64,000 nucleotides of DNA from Rheinheimera riviphila (GCF_004005945.1 NZ_SACS01000006.1:1-64000); one strand, 5' to 3'. Positions 34,003 through 48,465 are shown, counted from the stretch's first letter. The notes: a model not told the origin generated them from the letters alone. Numbers and translations: made by a program.

Positions 34003-35892
34003 ATGTTGTTCCAACAGAGTTATGATGTGATTGTGGTCGGTGGTGGTCATGCCGGCACCGAAGCTGCGTTGGCAGCGGCACGCATGGGCATGCAGACTTT
34101 ATTGCTGACACATAACGTCGAAACTTTAGGCTTAATGTCATGTAATCCAGCGATCGGTGGTATTGGCAAAGGCCATCTGGTTAAAGAAATTGACGCTTTA
34201 GGCGGTGCTATGGCCAAAGCGACGGATCTGGCCGGGATCCAGTTTCGCACACTGAATAGCTCAAAAGGCCCAGCAGTCCGTGCCACACGTGCCCAGGCCG
34301 ATCGTCAGTTATATCGGGCAGCCATTCGGACCACTTTAGAAAACCAACCAAATCTGCAGATCTTTCAACAAGCTTGTGATGATCTGATCGTTGAAAATCA
34401 TCAGGTTTGTGGTGTTGTAACCCAAATGGGCCTGAAGTTCACTGCCAAAACTGTGGTGCTGACGGTTGGAACCTTTTTAGGCGGCCAGATCCATATTGGA
34501 CTTGAAAATTATAGTGGCGGTCGTGCTGGCGATCCTCCGTCGATTGCACTGGCGAGACGGTTACGGGATCTGCCCTTCCGGGTTGGTCGGTTAAAAACCG
34601 GTACTCCGCCGCGGATTGATGCCCGCAGTGTCGATTTTAGCAAAATGCAGCCACAGCCTGGTGATACCCCAGTACCAGTGATGTCGTTTATGGGCAAGGT
34701 CAGCGATCACCCGCAGCAAATTCCTTGTTACATCACCTACACCAATCAACAAACGCACGACATCATCCGTGGTGGCCTGGATCGTTCGCCCATGTATACC
34801 GGCGTGATTGAAGGCGTCGGGCCAAGGTACTGTCCTTCGATTGAAGATAAGATCAATCGGTTTGCTGATAAAGATAAACATCAGATCTTTATCGAACCTG
34901 AAGGTTTAACCACCCACGAACTTTATCCAAACGGGATCTCAACAAGTTTGCCGTTTGATGTACAACTGGCGTTGGTGCATTCAATTCCAGGTTTGGAAAA
35001 TGCGCATATCACCCGCCCTGGTTATGCCATCGAGTATGATTTCTTTGATCCAAGAGATCTAAAAACATCACTCGAAACTAAATTTATCAAAGGTTTATTC
35101 TTTGCAGGCCAGATCAATGGTACCACTGGCTACGAAGAAGCTGGTGCACAAGGCTTGCTGGCTGGCCTCAATGCCGCATTACTGGTTCAGGAAAAAGACG
35201 CCTGGATCCCAAGCCGCGATCAGGCTTATACCGGTGTGTTAGTGGACGATCTGACGACCATGGGCACCAAAGAGCCGTACCGGATGTTTACCAGCCGGGC
35301 TGAATATCGGTTGATGCTGCGCGAAGATAATGCCGACTCCCGTTTAACGGCGAAAGGCCGTGAACTGGGTTTGGTAGATGATGTGCGCTGGGCAGCATTT
35401 AATATCAAAATGGAACAAATTGAACTGGAACGCCAACGTCTGAAACAGAACTGGATCCATCCGCAACATGCAGCGGTGGCGCAGGTGAACGCACTGGTGA
35501 AAACACCGTTAAGCCGTGAAGCAAGTCTGGAAGATCTGATCCGCCGTCCGGAAGTGAATTATCTGGATCTGATGGCGATCGAGGGGGTCGGCCCGGCTTT
35601 GCTGGATCCGGCAGCCGCCGAACAAGTTGAAATTCAGATCAAATACGAAGGCTATATCAATCGCCAACAAGATGAGATTGCCAAACACGAACGTAATGAA
35701 AACAGCCGTTTGCCAACTCAGTTTGATTATTCGGTGGTGAAGGGTTTATCCAACGAAGTGGTAATGAAACTGAATCAGTCATTGCCGGAAACGGTTGGCC
35801 AGGCATCACGCATTCAGGGTATTACCCCAGCCGCTATTTCGTTGTTGCTGGTGTATCTGAAAAAACAGGGTTTATTGCGAAAGTCTGCGTAA
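34003..35892 (+). CDS. mnmG: tRNA uridine-5-carboxymethylaminomethyl synthesis enzyme MnmG
   Basis: 629 residues (same as E. coli). FAD-binding [22 protein letters not shown] at the N-terminus, the conserved GGRAGDPPS region, [17 protein letters not shown]-type segment, and the C-terminal helical MnmE-binding domain. Partner of MnmE. First gene right of oriC; its rightward transcription is known in E. coli to influence initiation. GATC is strikingly frequent (about 28 by eye). Confidence 0.97.
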   Translation: MLFQQSYDVIVVGGGHAGTEAALAAARMGMQTLLLTHNVETLGLMSCNPAIGGIGKGHLVKEIDALGGAMAKATDLAGIQFRTLNSSKGPAVRATRAQADRQLYRAAIRTTLENQPNLQIFQQACDDLIVENHQVCGVVTQMGLKFTAKTVVLTVGTFLGGQIHIGLENYSGGRAGDPPSIALARRLRDLPFRVGRLKTGTPPRIDARSVDFSKMQPQPGDTPVPVMSFMGKVSDHPQQIPCYITYTNQQTHDIIRGGLDRSPMYTGVIEGVGPRYCPSIEDKINRFADKDKHQIFIEPEGLTTHELYPNGISTSLPFDVQLALVHSIPGLENAHITRPGYAIEYDFFDPRDLKTSLETKFIKGLFFAGQINGTTGYEEAGAQGLLAGLNAALLVQEKDAWIPSRDQAYTGVLVDDLTTMGTKEPYRMFTSRAEYRLMLREDNADSRLTAKGRELGLVDDVRWAAFNIKMEQIELERQRLKQNWIHPQHAAVAQVNALVKTPLSREASLEDLIRRPEVNYLDLMAIEGVGPALLDPAAAEQVEIQIKYEGYINRQQDEIAKHERNENSRLPTQFDYSVVKGLSNEVVMKLNQSLPETVGQASRIQGITPAAISLLLVYLKKQGLLRKSA

Positions 35893-35925
35893 CTTGATGA
35901 TTGTAAATATTTTAATGGCGAATAC

Positions 35926-36603
35926 ATGAACCACTTGTTGGAAAATTTAACGAAACTGGTGGCACAAACCAGTTTGCAATTGTCAGAGTTACAGCTCCAG
36001 CAACTGGTGCAATACGTGCAACTGCTGGACAAATGGAACGGCGCTTATAACCTGACTTCGGTCCGTGATCCGGAAGAAATGTTGGTCAAACACATCATGG
36101 ACAGCCTGGTGGTCGCGCCATATATTCAGGGCGAACGGATTATCGATGTCGGCACTGGCCCTGGTCTTCCTGGGATCCCGCTGGCGATTTGTTTTCCGGA
36201 AAAACAATTTACTTTGCTCGATAGCCTTGGCAAAAGGATCCGGTTTTTAAACCAGGTGAAATTGCAGCTGGGGCTCAAAAATGTCACACCATTGCAAAGC
36301 AGGGTTGAAGACCATCAGCCGGAACAAGGATATGACGTGGTGTTGAGTCGTGCTTTTGCGTCGTTAAGTGATATGATCGGCTGGTGCGCACATTTACCGG
36401 CTACCAATGGCCAGTTTCTCGCCATGAAAGGCGCTCAAGCGCAGGAAGAAATTGCAGCTTTGCCTGATTTTGTTAAAGTTGTCGCCAGTGAAACTTTGCA
36501 GGTGCCTGAGCTGAACGGCCAGCGTTTTTTGGTCATAGTCCAGAAGACAGAGCAAAAAACAGAGCAAAAAATAGTGCAGAAGGTTGCAATTCAGGCTGAT
36601 TGA
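35926..36603 (+). CDS. rsmG: 16S rRNA m7G527 methyltransferase RsmG
   Basis: 225 residues. SAM-binding [29 protein letters not shown] and the SRAFASL segment are diagnostic. The core ends near residue 205; a Lys/Glu/Gln tail follows in which KTEQKTEQK is encoded by a tandem near-repeat (about 36544-36570). The tail makes it longer than E. coli RsmG (207). Starts 33 bp after mnmG, before parA. Confidence 0.95.
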   Translation: MNHLLENLTKLVAQTSLQLSELQLQQLVQYVQLLDKWNGAYNLTSVRDPEEMLVKHIMDSLVVAPYIQGERIIDVGTGPGLPGIPLAICFPEKQFTLLDSLGKRIRFLNQVKLQLGLKNVTPLQSRVEDHQPEQGYDVVLSRAFASLSDMIGWCAHLPATNGQFLAMKGAQAQEEIAALPDFVKVVASETLQVPELNGQRFLVIVQKTEQKTEQKIVQKVAIQAD

Positions 36604-36616
36604 TTGAGGGAGTACT

Positions 36617-37411
36617 GTGGGAAAAATCATCGCAATTGCGAATCAGAAAGGTGGTGTTGGCAAAACCACCACCGCAGTAAATCTGGCCGCTTCTATGGCC
36701 GCTACCAAACGCAAAGTATTGTTAATTGACCTGGATCCACAGGGCAATGCCACTATGGGCAGCGGCGTGGACAAATACGAAGTCGCCGCCACCGCCTATG
36801 AATTACTGGTTGAAGAAAAACCATTGCCAGAAGTGGTTGTCACTGAAACCGCCGGTGGTTACCACCTGGTGGCTGCGAATTCCGATGTCACCGCGGCTGA
36901 AGTTCGGTTGCTTGATGTATTCGCACGTGAACTGCGTTTGCGTAATGCCTTAAAAGATCATCGCGATAAATACGATTTTATTTTTATCGATTGTCCGCCT
37001 TCACTGAACATGCTGACGGTCAATGCGATGGCCGCTGCCGATTCGGTGCTGGTGCCAATGCAATGTGAATATTATGCGTTGGAAGGGCTAACCGCACTGG
37101 TCGAAACCATCAATAAGCTGGTGTCAGTGATCAATGCCGATCTGAAAATTGAAGGCATTTTGCGCACCATGTATGACCCGCGCAACCGCTTAGCCAATGA
37201 TGTTTCTGAGCAATTAAAACGACATTTTGGTGAAAAAGTATACCGCGCCGTGATCCCACGCAATGTCCGGCTGGCAGAAGCGCCAAGTTTTGGTACACCT
37301 GTGATGTACTACGATAAAAGTTCGACCGGAGCCAAAGCCTATCTGGCATTGGCCGGTGAAATATTACGACGGGCCGATAAAAAAGTCGTCAAAACCACAG
37401 CCCCAGTTTGA
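36617..37411 (+). CDS. parA: Chromosome partitioning ATPase ParA (Soj)
   Basis: 264 residues with the deviant Walker [30 protein letters not shown] and [16 protein letters not shown]-bound ATPase that drives separation of ParB-parS complexes. GTG 36617 is preceded by GAGGGAG; the gap to rsmG is 13 bp. No N-terminal DNA-binding domain, so chromosomal type. Confidence 0.96.
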   Translation: MGKIIAIANQKGGVGKTTTAVNLAASMAATKRKVLLIDLDPQGNATMGSGVDKYEVAATAYELLVEEKPLPEVVVTETAGGYHLVAANSDVTAAEVRLLDVFARELRLRNALKDHRDKYDFIFIDCPPSLNMLTVNAMAAADSVLVPMQCEYYALEGLTALVETINKLVSVINADLKIEGILRTMYDPRNRLANDVSEQLKRHFGEKVYRAVIPRNVRLAEAPSFGTPVMYYDKSSTGAKAYLALAGEILRRADKKVVKTTAPV

Positions 37412-37434
37412 GATTTGAAGGAATGAGTGAACAG

Positions 37435-38325
37435 ATGTCGGTAAAAAAACGGGGTTTAGGACGTGGTCTGGATGCATTACTGACCAATGGCAGACCGGGA
37501 GCAACAGGCAATGTTGCGCCGGCTGAAAGTCATCCACACGAGCTACAAAAATTACCGATCGAATTTTTACAACCAGGCAAATACCAGCCGCGTAAAGACA
37601 TGTCGCAGGACGCGCTGGAAGATTTAGCCAGTTCAATCCGCGCTCAAGGCGTGATCCAGCCGATAGTCGTGCGCCAGGTTGCGGATAACTTATACGAAAT
37701 TATTGCCGGTGAACGGCGTTGGCGTGCCAGTCAGATCGCCGGTCTGGCTGAAGTACCCTGTATTATCAAAAACGTACCGGATGAAGCTGCTGTTGCCATT
37801 GCCCTGATAGAGAACATTCAGCGCGAAGACTTAAACGCGATGGAAGAAGCGGTTGCACTGCAGCGGTTATCGACAGAATTTGAACTGACCCATCAGCAAG
37901 TCGCTGATGCGGTGGGTAAATCCAGAACTACTGTGACCAATTTACTGCGGTTAAATCAGCTGGCGGATGATGTCAAAACCTTGTTGGAACATGGTGACAT
38001 CGAAATGGGTCATGCCCGGGCGCTGCTGACCTTAACGCCAGAACAACAATCCGATACTGGTCGCGTGATCGCGGCAAAGCAGATGACCGTAAGGGAAGCT
38101 GAAGCTCTGGTACGGCGCATTCTGGAGCCACTGCCACCGGCGGAGCCAAAAGTAAAAGATCCGGATGTCGCCGCACTCGAGCAAACGCTGAGTGAAAAGT
38201 TTGCTGCGCCAGTGCATATCAGCTACAGCAAAAAAGGCAAAGGCGAATTGGTGATCGGGTATAGCAATCTGGCTGAGCTTGATGGAATTCTGGCCAAGCT
38301 TGGGGTGGCAGAGACTGAAATTTAA
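37435..38325 (+). CDS. parB: Chromosome partitioning protein ParB (Spo0J)
   Basis: 296 residues from ATG 37435 (MSVKKRGLGRGLDALL, the usual start; an ATG at 37423 is possible but sits too close to AAGGA). CTP-binding N-terminal domain with ENIQREDLN and GERRWRASQIAGL, HTH domain LTHQQVADAVGKSRTTVTNLLRL, and a C-terminal dimerisation domain. It should bind the parS-like palindromes in recF at 21.7 and 22.3 kb. Confidence 0.95.
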   Translation: MSVKKRGLGRGLDALLTNGRPGATGNVAPAESHPHELQKLPIEFLQPGKYQPRKDMSQDALEDLASSIRAQGVIQPIVVRQVADNLYEIIAGERRWRASQIAGLAEVPCIIKNVPDEAAVAIALIENIQREDLNAMEEAVALQRLSTEFELTHQQVADAVGKSRTTVTNLLRLNQLADDVKTLLEHGDIEMGHARALLTLTPEQQSDTGRVIAAKQMTVREAEALVRRILEPLPPAEPKVKDPDVAALEQTLSEKFAAPVHISYSKKGKGELVIGYSNLAELDGILAKLGVAETEI

Positions 38326-38376
38326 GCAGTCGGGTTACTAAAATACCGACAAATATAGCTGTGGCGCCGCTTTTGG

Positions 38377-38404
38377 TTGCAAAAATAAGGCAGTTAAGTA
38401 TACT
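38377..38404 (+). promoter_or_regulatory. Candidate atp operon promoter
   Basis: -35 TTGCAA (38377-38382), 16-bp spacer, -10 TATACT (38399-38404), in the 128-bp gap between parB and atpI; predicted start about 40 bp before atpI. Confidence 0.55.
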
Positions 38405-38453
38405 TGCGCGAGTTTTTTGCGTTGATAATTAAGCTTTTTTCGGGTGGTATTCG

Positions 38454-39643
<1,190 letters not shown>

Positions 39644-39648
39644 TTTAG

Positions 39649-39936
<288 letters not shown>

Positions 39937-39987
39937 TTTGAGACATCCTACAGAACTTTTACTTTTGGTAATTAAGGAGAAGCGTTC

Positions 39988-40458
39988 GTGAATATTAACG
40001 CCACTCTCATTGGTGAGTTAATCGCGTTTTTGGTGTTCGTCATTGCCTGTATGAAATGGGTATGGCCACCAATTATCGGCGCCATTGAAACTCGTCAGCA
40101 AAAAATTGCAGATGGCCTGGCCGCGAGTGATCGCGCCGAACAGGACCTGCGTTTAGCGCAAGAGAATGCAAAAAAACAGCTGATCGAAGCCAAAGCTCAG
40201 GGTGCTGCCCTGATTGACCAGGCTAAAAAACGCGAAGCGCAGATTATCGAAGAAGCTGCAGTGAAAGCGCAGGCAGAGCGGGAAAAAATCCTGGCTCAGG
40301 CCAAAGCTGAAGTCGAAGCTGAACGCATCCGTGCGAAAGAAGATTTACGTAAGCAAGTGGCTGCTTTAGCAGTGGCTGGCGCAGAACGTATTCTTCAACG
40401 TGAAATTGATGAAGCTGCTCACAGCGACATCCTGGAAAAACTGGTAGCTGAACTGTAA
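39988..40458 (+). CDS. atpF: ATP synthase F0 subunit b
   Basis: 156 residues: one N-terminal membrane helix (about 5-27) and a long charged Ala/Glu/Lys/Gln coiled coil forming the peripheral stalk. GTG start at 39988 with AAGGAGA upstream. Confidence 0.95.
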   Translation: MNINATLIGELIAFLVFVIACMKWVWPPIIGAIETRQQKIADGLAASDRAEQDLRLAQENAKKQLIEAKAQGAALIDQAKKREAQIIEEAAVKAQAEREKILAQAKAEVEAERIRAKEDLRKQVAALAVAGAERILQREIDEAAHSDILEKLVAEL

Positions 40459-40469
40459 GAGGATGAGCC

Positions 40470-41003
40470 ATGTCTGATTTGACGAATGTAGCTCGTCCTT
40501 ATGCCAAAGCGGCGTTTGACTTTGCTGTTGAACAAAAAGCTTTGGCGGCCTGGGCGGATATGTTGTTTTTTGCTGCTGAAGTAGCAAAGAACAGCGTGGT
40601 CGCCGAGCGCCTGCAAAGCAATGCTGGCGCGCAAGCGCAAGCCGAGTTTTTTATCCAGGTATGTGGTGCGCAACTCAATGAACAAGGCCAGAACCTGATT
40701 AAGGTGATGGCTGAAAACAAACGTTTATTGGCGTTGCCAGCGGTGTTTGAAGCCTTTGTAGTGCTGAAAGCCGAGTTCGAAAAAGAAGCAACTGTAGATG
40801 TTGTTTCTGCCACTGAACTGAATGCTTCACAGCAACAAAAGCTGATCGCAGCTTTATCACAGCGTTTAGCACGCAATGTTAAGTTGAACTGTAGCGTAGA
40901 TCCGACAGTTGTCGGCGGTATGTTAATCAAAGCCGGTGATATGGTTATTGATGGCTCAGTTCGCGGTAAGTTAGACCGTTTAGCCACTGCGCTGCAGTCA
41001 TAA
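40470..41003 (+). CDS. atpH: ATP synthase F1 subunit delta
   Basis: 177 residues; N-terminal helical bundle (VARPYAKAAFDFAVEQ) and C-terminal segment VDPTVVGGMLIKAGDMVIDGSVRGKLDRL, the family signature. It joins the b-subunit stalk to the top of F1. Confidence 0.96.
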   Translation: MSDLTNVARPYAKAAFDFAVEQKALAAWADMLFFAAEVAKNSVVAERLQSNAGAQAQAEFFIQVCGAQLNEQGQNLIKVMAENKRLLALPAVFEAFVVLKAEFEKEATVDVVSATELNASQQQKLIAALSQRLARNVKLNCSVDPTVVGGMLIKAGDMVIDGSVRGKLDRLATALQS

Positions 41004-41017
41004 TTGGGGATTAGAGC

Positions 41018-42559
41018 ATGCAACTGAATTCCACTGAAATCTCTGAACTGATCAAACAACGTATTGCTCAGTTTGAAGTTGTCAGTGAAGCTCGTAACGA
41101 AGGTACTATCGTGTCTGTTACCGATGGTATTATCCGGATCAATGGCCTTGCTGATTGTATGCAAGGTGAGATGATCGAGCTTCCTGGTAACCGTTACGCT
41201 ATCGCACTGAACTTAGAGCGCAGCTCTGTTGGTGCCGTAGTAATGGGTCCATATGCGGACCTGCGTGAAGGTATCAAAGTAAAAGCTACTGGCCGTATTT
41301 TAGAAGTGCCGGTAGGTCCAGCTCTGTTAGGTCGTGTGGTCAACACTTTAGGTGAGCCAATCGACGGTAAAGGTCCAATTGCAGCCACTGCATTTGCGCC
41401 GGTAGAAAAAATTGCACCAGGCGTTATCGACCGTCAATCGGTTGATCAGCCAATGCAAACCGGTTACAAATCAGTCGATGCGATGATCCCTATCGGTCGT
41501 GGCCAGCGTGAGCTGATCATCGGTGACCGTCAGACAGGTAAAACTGCCCTGGCCATCGACGCCATCATCAACCAGAAATCTTCTGGCGTGAAATGTATCT
41601 ACGTTTGTATCGGTCAGAAAGCTTCGACCATCGCCAACGTGGTACGTAAGCTGGAAGAACACGGCGCCCTTGCCCACACTATCGTGGTTGTTGCATCTGC
41701 TTCTGAAGCTGCTGCACTGCAATTCCTGGCACCATACTCTGGTTGCACCATGGGTGAATACTTCCGTGACCTCGGCGAAGATGCCCTGATCGTATACGAT
41801 GACTTGTCTAAACAAGCTGTTGCTTACCGTCAAATCTCGTTGCTGTTACGCCGTCCACCAGGTCGTGAAGCTTACCCAGGCGACGTATTTTATCTCCACA
41901 GCCGTCTGTTAGAGCGTGCATCACGGGTGAACGACAACTATGTTGAGCGTCTGACCAATGGCGCAGTGAAAGGCAAAACCGGTTCTTTAACGGCGTTACC
42001 AATCATTGAAACCCAGGGCGGTGACGTTTCTGCATTCGTACCAACGAACGTGATTTCAATCACTGACGGTCAGATCTTCTTAGAATCTAACCTGTTCAAC
42101 GCCGGTATCCGTCCAGCAGTTAACGCTGGTATTTCGGTATCGCGGGTTGGTGGTGCGGCTCAGACTAAAATCATCAAGAAGCTCGGCGGCGGTATTCGTC
42201 TGGCATTAGCCCAATATTCTGAACTGGCAGCATTCGCGCAGTTTGCTTCTGATCTGGATGACGCGACCCGTGCGCAGTTAGACCATGGCCAGAAAGTAAC
42301 TGAACTGATGAAGCAGTTACAGTACGCGCCAATGGGCGTGGCTGATATGGGTGTGTCGATTTTCGCCATCGAAAAAGGCCACATGAAAGACGTTGAAGTT
42401 GCGAAAATTCTCGACTTCGAAGCGGCCCTGCTGGCTTACATGCACGCAGAGCACAGCGCGTTCATGGCTGATCTGAACAAAACCGGTAACTACAACGACC
42501 AAATCGAAGCCACGCTTAAAGGCGCGATTGAGAAGTTTAAAGCGACTCAAACCTGGTAA
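41018..42559 (+). CDS. atpA: ATP synthase F1 subunit alpha
   Basis: 513 residues. P-loop [15 protein letters not shown], non-catalytic nucleotide site; the arginine finger lies in the conserved [13 protein letters not shown]...[22 protein letters not shown] region. Codon use is notably biased as expected for high expression. Confidence 0.98.
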   Translation: MQLNSTEISELIKQRIAQFEVVSEARNEGTIVSVTDGIIRINGLADCMQGEMIELPGNRYAIALNLERSSVGAVVMGPYADLREGIKVKATGRILEVPVGPALLGRVVNTLGEPIDGKGPIAATAFAPVEKIAPGVIDRQSVDQPMQTGYKSVDAMIPIGRGQRELIIGDRQTGKTALAIDAIINQKSSGVKCIYVCIGQKASTIANVVRKLEEHGALAHTIVVVASASEAAALQFLAPYSGCTMGEYFRDLGEDALIVYDDLSKQAVAYRQISLLLRRPPGREAYPGDVFYLHSRLLERASRVNDNYVERLTNGAVKGKTGSLTALPIIETQGGDVSAFVPTNVISITDGQIFLESNLFNAGIRPAVNAGISVSRVGGAAQTKIIKKLGGGIRLALAQYSELAAFAQFASDLDDATRAQLDHGQKVTELMKQLQYAPMGVADMGVSIFAIEKGHMKDVEVAKILDFEAALLAYMHAEHSAFMADLNKTGNYNDQIEATLKGAIEKFKATQTW

Positions 42560-42620
42560 TCAGGGGTTGGCATCGGGTGGTGGCAACACCACCCTTCGTT
42601 GAAATTTTCGGAGATTAGTC

Positions 42621-43481
42621 ATGGCCGGCGCAAAAGAGATAAAAAGTAAGATCGGGAGTATTAACAATACTCGTAAGATCACCAGCGCTATGGAAAAGGT
42701 TGCGGTCAGCAAAATGCGCAGAGCGCAAGAGCGGGTCGCACACAGCCGTCCATACGCTGAAGGTATGCGCAAAGTGATCGGTAATATCGCCAATGGTACC
42801 CTCGAATATCGCCACCCGTTCTTAACCGAACGGCCAGTGAAAAACGTTGGTTACATTGTTATATCAACAGACCGGGGTCTTTGCGGCGGCTTGAATACCA
42901 ACGAATTTAAACGTGTGATGATTGACCTTCGAACGTGGAAAGAACAAGGCGTGAATGCAGAGTTTGCCGTAATCGGTAACAAAGCGACGGCTTTCTTTAA
43001 ACGTTTTGGCGGTAAAGTAGTTGCACAACAAGTGGGTTCAGGCGATACACCACGTTTGGCTGATGTGATTGGTACGGTCCGGGTCATGCTGAATGAATAT
43101 TCAGAAGGCAAAATCGACCGCTTATTCCTGGTATACAACAACTTTGTGAATACCATGAAACAAGAGCCAGTCATTGAGCAACTCTTACCTTTGCCAAAAG
43201 CAGAGATGTCAGCCAGGAGTCATAGCTGGGACTACATTTACGAGCCAGATCCAAAAGCTATTTTAGACCAGCTTTTAGACCGCTACGTTGAGTCTCAGGT
43301 TTATCAGGGTGTGGTTGAAAATGCTGCCAGCGAACAGGCAGCCCGGATGGTCGCGATGAAAGCCGCCACCGACAACGCCGGCAGCCTGATGGATGACTTG
43401 AAACTGGTTTACAACAAAGCCCGTCAAGCAGCAATTACGCAGGAACTGAGCGAAATCGTCGGCGGTGCCGCAGCTGTTTAA
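42621..43481 (+). CDS. atpG: ATP synthase F1 subunit gamma
   Basis: 286 residues; the central rotor shaft. Conserved N-terminal helix [39 protein letters not shown], and C-terminal helix [28 protein letters not shown]. Confidence 0.97.
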   Translation: MAGAKEIKSKIGSINNTRKITSAMEKVAVSKMRRAQERVAHSRPYAEGMRKVIGNIANGTLEYRHPFLTERPVKNVGYIVISTDRGLCGGLNTNEFKRVMIDLRTWKEQGVNAEFAVIGNKATAFFKRFGGKVVAQQVGSGDTPRLADVIGTVRVMLNEYSEGKIDRLFLVYNNFVNTMKQEPVIEQLLPLPKAEMSARSHSWDYIYEPDPKAILDQLLDRYVESQVYQGVVENAASEQAARMVAMKAATDNAGSLMDDLKLVYNKARQAAITQELSEIVGGAAAV

Positions 43482-43502
43482 CGCCCTGGTTTACAGGTTT
43501 GA

Positions 43503-44906
<1,404 letters not shown>

Positions 44907-44929
44907 TTTTACAGCTTTAGGAGAGCGAA

Positions 44930-45346
44930 ATGGCGATGACAGTACAGTTAGACGTAGTAAGCGCTGAAGAGAAAATTTTCTCTGGCCTTGTTGAGTCTAT
45001 ACAGGTGACTGGTAGCGAAGGTGAACTGGGTATTTTACCTGGTCACATTCCACTGCTGACCGGCATCAAGCCAGGTATGGTACGGATCGTAAAACAATTC
45101 GGCGAAGAGCATCTGATTTACGTAGCGGGCGGGGTACTTGAAGTACAACCTCATACGATTACAGTGCTGGCCGATGTGGCAGTCCGTGCCGAAGACCTGG
45201 ACGAGCAAGCAGCGCTGGCCGCACAAAAAAGTGCGACCGAAGCAATGCAACACGCCGGCGCCGACTTCAACTACGCAGAAGCTGCGGCCCAGTTGGCCGA
45301 AGCAATTGCGCAGTTGCGTCTTATCCAGAAACTGCGCAAAAAGTAA
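44930..45346 (+). CDS. atpC: ATP synthase F1 subunit epsilon
   Basis: 138 residues; N-terminal beta sandwich ([37 protein letters not shown]) and C-terminal helical hairpin that can inhibit ATP hydrolysis. Good AGGAG before ATG 44930. Last gene of the operon. Confidence 0.97.
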   Translation: MAMTVQLDVVSAEEKIFSGLVESIQVTGSEGELGILPGHIPLLTGIKPGMVRIVKQFGEEHLIYVAGGVLEVQPHTITVLADVAVRAEDLDEQAALAAQKSATEAMQHAGADFNYAEAAAQLAEAIAQLRLIQKLRKK

Positions 45347-45365
45347 TTATTCTGTTACTTGTTAA

Positions 45366-45391
45366 GAACCACCTTCGGGTGGTTTTTTTTT
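45366..45391 (+). terminator. atp operon terminator
   Basis: AACCACC-TTCG-GGTGG(TT) stem with a stable UUCG tetraloop and nine T, 20 bp after atpC. The following 145 bp to glmU show no other feature than weak promoter-like TAAAAT near 45498. Confidence 0.9.
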
Positions 45392-45535
45392 GCCTTTTTG
45401 CTGAACCTCCGCCAGCAATGTCAGATAGGTTTTTGGCAATAGTGACTCTGCACTCCTGCTTATTGCAAACTAGCACTGTAATTTAAAGCCAGATCCGATA
45501 AAATCCTGCAATCAACTGAAAAGGATTGGCAGAAA

Positions 45536-46900
45536 ATGGCGTTAAACGTAGTGATCCTGGCGGCCGGTAAAGGCACGCGAATGAAATCTTCCCTCCCGAA
45601 AGTACTGCACAAGGTGGCCGAACGCTCGATGGTGCAACATGTCATCGATACCGCCAACTCATTAGGCGCCACCCAAATTAATTTGGTGTATGGCTATGGC
45701 GCTGAGCAACTGAAAGCTGGTTTAGGTGAACAACCGCTGCATTGGGTACTGCAAGCCGAACAGCTGGGTACCGGGCATGCGGTGCAACAAGCTGTGCCTC
45801 ATTTGGCCGATGATGATACCGTGCTGATTTTATATGGTGATGTGCCGCTGACCCGCCAGGAAACGCTGGAAAAACTGCTGGCGGCGCGACCGGCGCATGG
45901 GCTGGCGGTGTTAACGGTAATCCTCGACAACCCAAGCGGTTATGGCCGGATGGTGCGGGAAAATGGTCTGGTGGTGGGCATTGTCGAACAAAAAGACGCG
46001 ACGCCGGAGCAGCTGAAAATCAACGAAGTCAACAGCGGCATTATGGCGGTACCAGGCAAACAGCTGAAACATTGGCTGGCCAACTTACAAAATAATAATG
46101 CGCAGGGCGAATTTTATCTGACCGACATTATCGCCATGGCGCATAAAGACGGTGTGGAAATCGCCACCGCTCATCCTGCTGATCCTATCGAAACCGAAGG
46201 CGCTAATAACCGGGTGCAACTGGCACAGTTAGAGCGTGCATATCAAAAACGCAAAGCTGAAGAGCTGATGCTGAGTGGTGCTAATTTACGCGACCCAGCA
46301 CGCATTGACGTGCGCGGGAACGTGACCGTTGGCAGCGATGTGATGATCGACGTCAACGTGATTTTTGAAGGCAAAGTGGTGCTGGGTAACGGCGTATCGA
46401 TTGGTGCCAACTGTATCCTGAAAGATGTCACCATCGGCGATAACACCGAAATCAAACCAAATTCGATGCTGGAAAGTTCGGTGGTGGGTGCTGATTGCTC
46501 AGTCGGTCCTTATGCCCGCATTCGGCCGGATTCAGTACTGCTCGATGACAGCCATGTCGGTAACTTTGTTGAGCTGAAAAAAACCACCCTGGGTAAAGGC
46601 TCGAAAGCCAATCACTTAGCTTATTTAGGCGATGCCATCATTGGCAGTAAAGTGAATATTGGTGCCGGTACCATCACTTGTAACTACGATGGCGCCAACA
46701 AGTCGACCACCACCATTGAAGATGGCGTCTTTGTCGGCTCCAACAGTTCGCTGGTGGCGCCGATCACTTTGGGTCAGAACAGTACCGTCGGTGCCGGTTC
46801 AGTGGTCACCGCCAGTGTCGCGGCCGATGAACTGGTGGTTGCGCGTTCGAAGCAACGTCATATCACCGGCTGGAAACGCCCGGTGAAAAAAGCAAAATAA
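45536..46900 (+). CDS. glmU: Bifunctional GlcNAc-1-P uridyltransferase / GlcN-1-P acetyltransferase
   Basis: 454 residues (E. coli 456). N-terminal pyrophosphorylase with [18 protein letters not shown] and C-terminal left-handed beta helix of hexapeptide repeats (about 255-445) for acetyltransfer. Makes UDP-GlcNAc for peptidoglycan and LPS. The atpC-glmU adjacency is conserved among gammaproteobacteria. Confidence 0.97.
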   Translation: MALNVVILAAGKGTRMKSSLPKVLHKVAERSMVQHVIDTANSLGATQINLVYGYGAEQLKAGLGEQPLHWVLQAEQLGTGHAVQQAVPHLADDDTVLILYGDVPLTRQETLEKLLAARPAHGLAVLTVILDNPSGYGRMVRENGLVVGIVEQKDATPEQLKINEVNSGIMAVPGKQLKHWLANLQNNNAQGEFYLTDIIAMAHKDGVEIATAHPADPIETEGANNRVQLAQLERAYQKRKAEELMLSGANLRDPARIDVRGNVTVGSDVMIDVNVIFEGKVVLGNGVSIGANCILKDVTIGDNTEIKPNSMLESSVVGADCSVGPYARIRPDSVLLDDSHVGNFVELKKTTLGKGSKANHLAYLGDAIIGSKVNIGAGTITCNYDGANKSTTTIEDGVFVGSNSSLVAPITLGQNSTVGAGSVVTASVAADELVVARSKQRHITGWKRPVKKAK

Positions 46901-46990
46901 TCGTTTGTGTTTAGCGCCTATTTCGCTGCCATCAGCGGTTAAACAACCATCGTGATGGCAGCCCCTTCGTCAGTTGCAAGGAGTTTTGAC

Positions 46991-47887
46991 ATGAAAGTTT
47001 CCGCTTTGATCCGAAGCAGTGTTGTGGTTGCGATCACCACGCTGTTGCTGCAAGCACCGGCATTTGCCGCCAGTTCAGTGTGGAAAATCTCCAAAGGCAA
47101 CGACGAGTTGTATCTGGGAGGCACCATCCACATGTTGCCACCCAGTGCTTTTCCGCTGCCGGCGGAATTTGAGCAAGCTTATCAAAAAGCCGATGTGGTG
47201 GTGCTGGAAGCGAAATTGCCAGATCCTGCCGATCAACAAGCAACCATGGCGATGATTGCAAAACTGTCGTACAGCAATGGCGATACCTTAACGCAAAAAC
47301 TAAGCCCGAAGGTGCGGCAGAGCCTGACCGATTATCTGAAGACGTTTAACCTGACACCGCAGCAGTTTAACGCCTTTAAACCAGGTTTTGTGGCGATGCA
47401 GATTGCCATGTTGGAATTGCAAAAAGCCGGGATGGCCGGTGAAGGCGTGGATGCTTATTTTGTCAAAAAAGCCACCACCGACGCAAAAACCCAACAGTAT
47501 CTGGAAACGGTGGAATTTCAGCTGGATCTGATGGCGGCGATGGGCGCCGGGACTGAAGATCAGTTTATGCTGGCGAATTTAAAACGTGCTGATGAAACCG
47601 CAGAACTGCTGCGCCAGTCGATTGCGGCTTGGCAGGTGGGTGATATTCAGGCGTTGGAACGGATTTTACTCAACGATGCCCGTGCTGATGATCCGGCGTC
47701 CTTTGCATTGCTGTTTACCCAACGCAATCAGGATTGGATCCCAAAAATTCAGCAGCTGTTTGGTAATGGGCAGCGGGAGCTGATTTTAGTCGGTGCCGGT
47801 CATTTACCCGGCAAAGATGGTGTGCTGGCATTGTTAAGCACAGCAGGTTATCAGGTGGAGCATTTTACAGCGGTACAGCCTAAATGA
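46991..47887 (+). CDS. TraB/GumN family protein
   Basis: 298 residues with a signal peptide ending APAFA. The family's two short motifs are present: LGGTIHMLPPSAFPLP near the N-terminus and the C-terminal RELILVGAGHLPGKDGVLALL, with conserved Glu, His and Gly residues that suggest a metal-dependent hydrolase related to Tiki proteases; bacterial function is not established. ATG 46991 has AAGGAG at 46978-46983. It overlaps the next gene by 4 bp. Confidence 0.88.
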   Translation: MKVSALIRSSVVVAITTLLLQAPAFAASSVWKISKGNDELYLGGTIHMLPPSAFPLPAEFEQAYQKADVVVLEAKLPDPADQQATMAMIAKLSYSNGDTLTQKLSPKVRQSLTDYLKTFNLTPQQFNAFKPGFVAMQIAMLELQKAGMAGEGVDAYFVKKATTDAKTQQYLETVEFQLDLMAAMGAGTEDQFMLANLKRADETAELLRQSIAAWQVGDIQALERILLNDARADDPASFALLFTQRNQDWIPKIQQLFGNGQRELILVGAGHLPGKDGVLALLSTAGYQVEHFTAVQPK

Positions 47888-48465
47888 TGGGTCGCTATTT
47901 CCCGAAGCTCCGCTGGGCTTTGCTGTTGATGCTGTGGTTACTCAGTGGCTGTCAGCATAGCAACCAGTTGGCGCTTTATAGTCTGAGTCAAAGCGAATTA
48001 AATCAGCAGCTCACCGGCGTGGTGTCGCAGCTGCAGCAAGATGTGCGGTTAGCCGGTATTCCGCTGCAGTTGCAGGTCAATACGTTACAGGCGGTGATTG
48101 CCCCTGACGGTCAGCCAGTGATCGAGCTGACTTTGCAGACCGAAGCCGTGGCACAGCTGCTGATGTTAAAAGCACCGCTGCAATTGGCGTTAAGGTTGCG
48201 GGCTGAACCCTATTTTGACCAACAACGGCAGGCTGTTTATTTACGTCAATTCAGTGTTGTGCAGTCGGATCTACAGGCTGGTCGTTGGCAAGGCAAGTTA
48301 AAACCACTCAACCGCGAATTAGCACAGTTACTCCAACAAATGTTGGCACAGCAGCCGGTGTATCGGCTGGACCCAACCAAGTTTAGTCACCGTGCGCTGC
48401 TGAATATACCGCTGGCTCTCAAACTGTCACCGGGCAACTTGGTGTTGTCGCCCGCTTATCGCTGA
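47884..48465 (+). CDS. YceB-like (DUF1439) lipoprotein
   Basis: 193 residues with a lipobox LLSGC at about 19-23, so anchored after Cys. The body alternates hydrophobic and polar residues as in the lipid-binding DUF1439/YceB beta fold (LSQSELNQQLTGV..., VELTLQTEAVAQLL). Translationally coupled to the TraB/GumN gene and overlapping the convergent GntR gene by 10 bp. Assignment to DUF1439 is by pattern, without a search. Confidence 0.7.
   Translation: MMGRYFPKLRWALLLMLWLLSGCQHSNQLALYSLSQSELNQQLTGVVSQLQQDVRLAGIPLQLQVNTLQAVIAPDGQPVIELTLQTEAVAQLLMLKAPLQLALRLRAEPYFDQQRQAVYLRQFSVVQSDLQAGRWQGKLKPLNRELAQLLQQMLAQQPVYRLDPTKFSHRALLNIPLALKLSPGNLVLSPAYR

Noticed and set aside
40499-41164. 221-codon minus-strand frame
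   Set aside because: Antisense of atpH/atpA; open only because of biased codons in the highly expressed genes.
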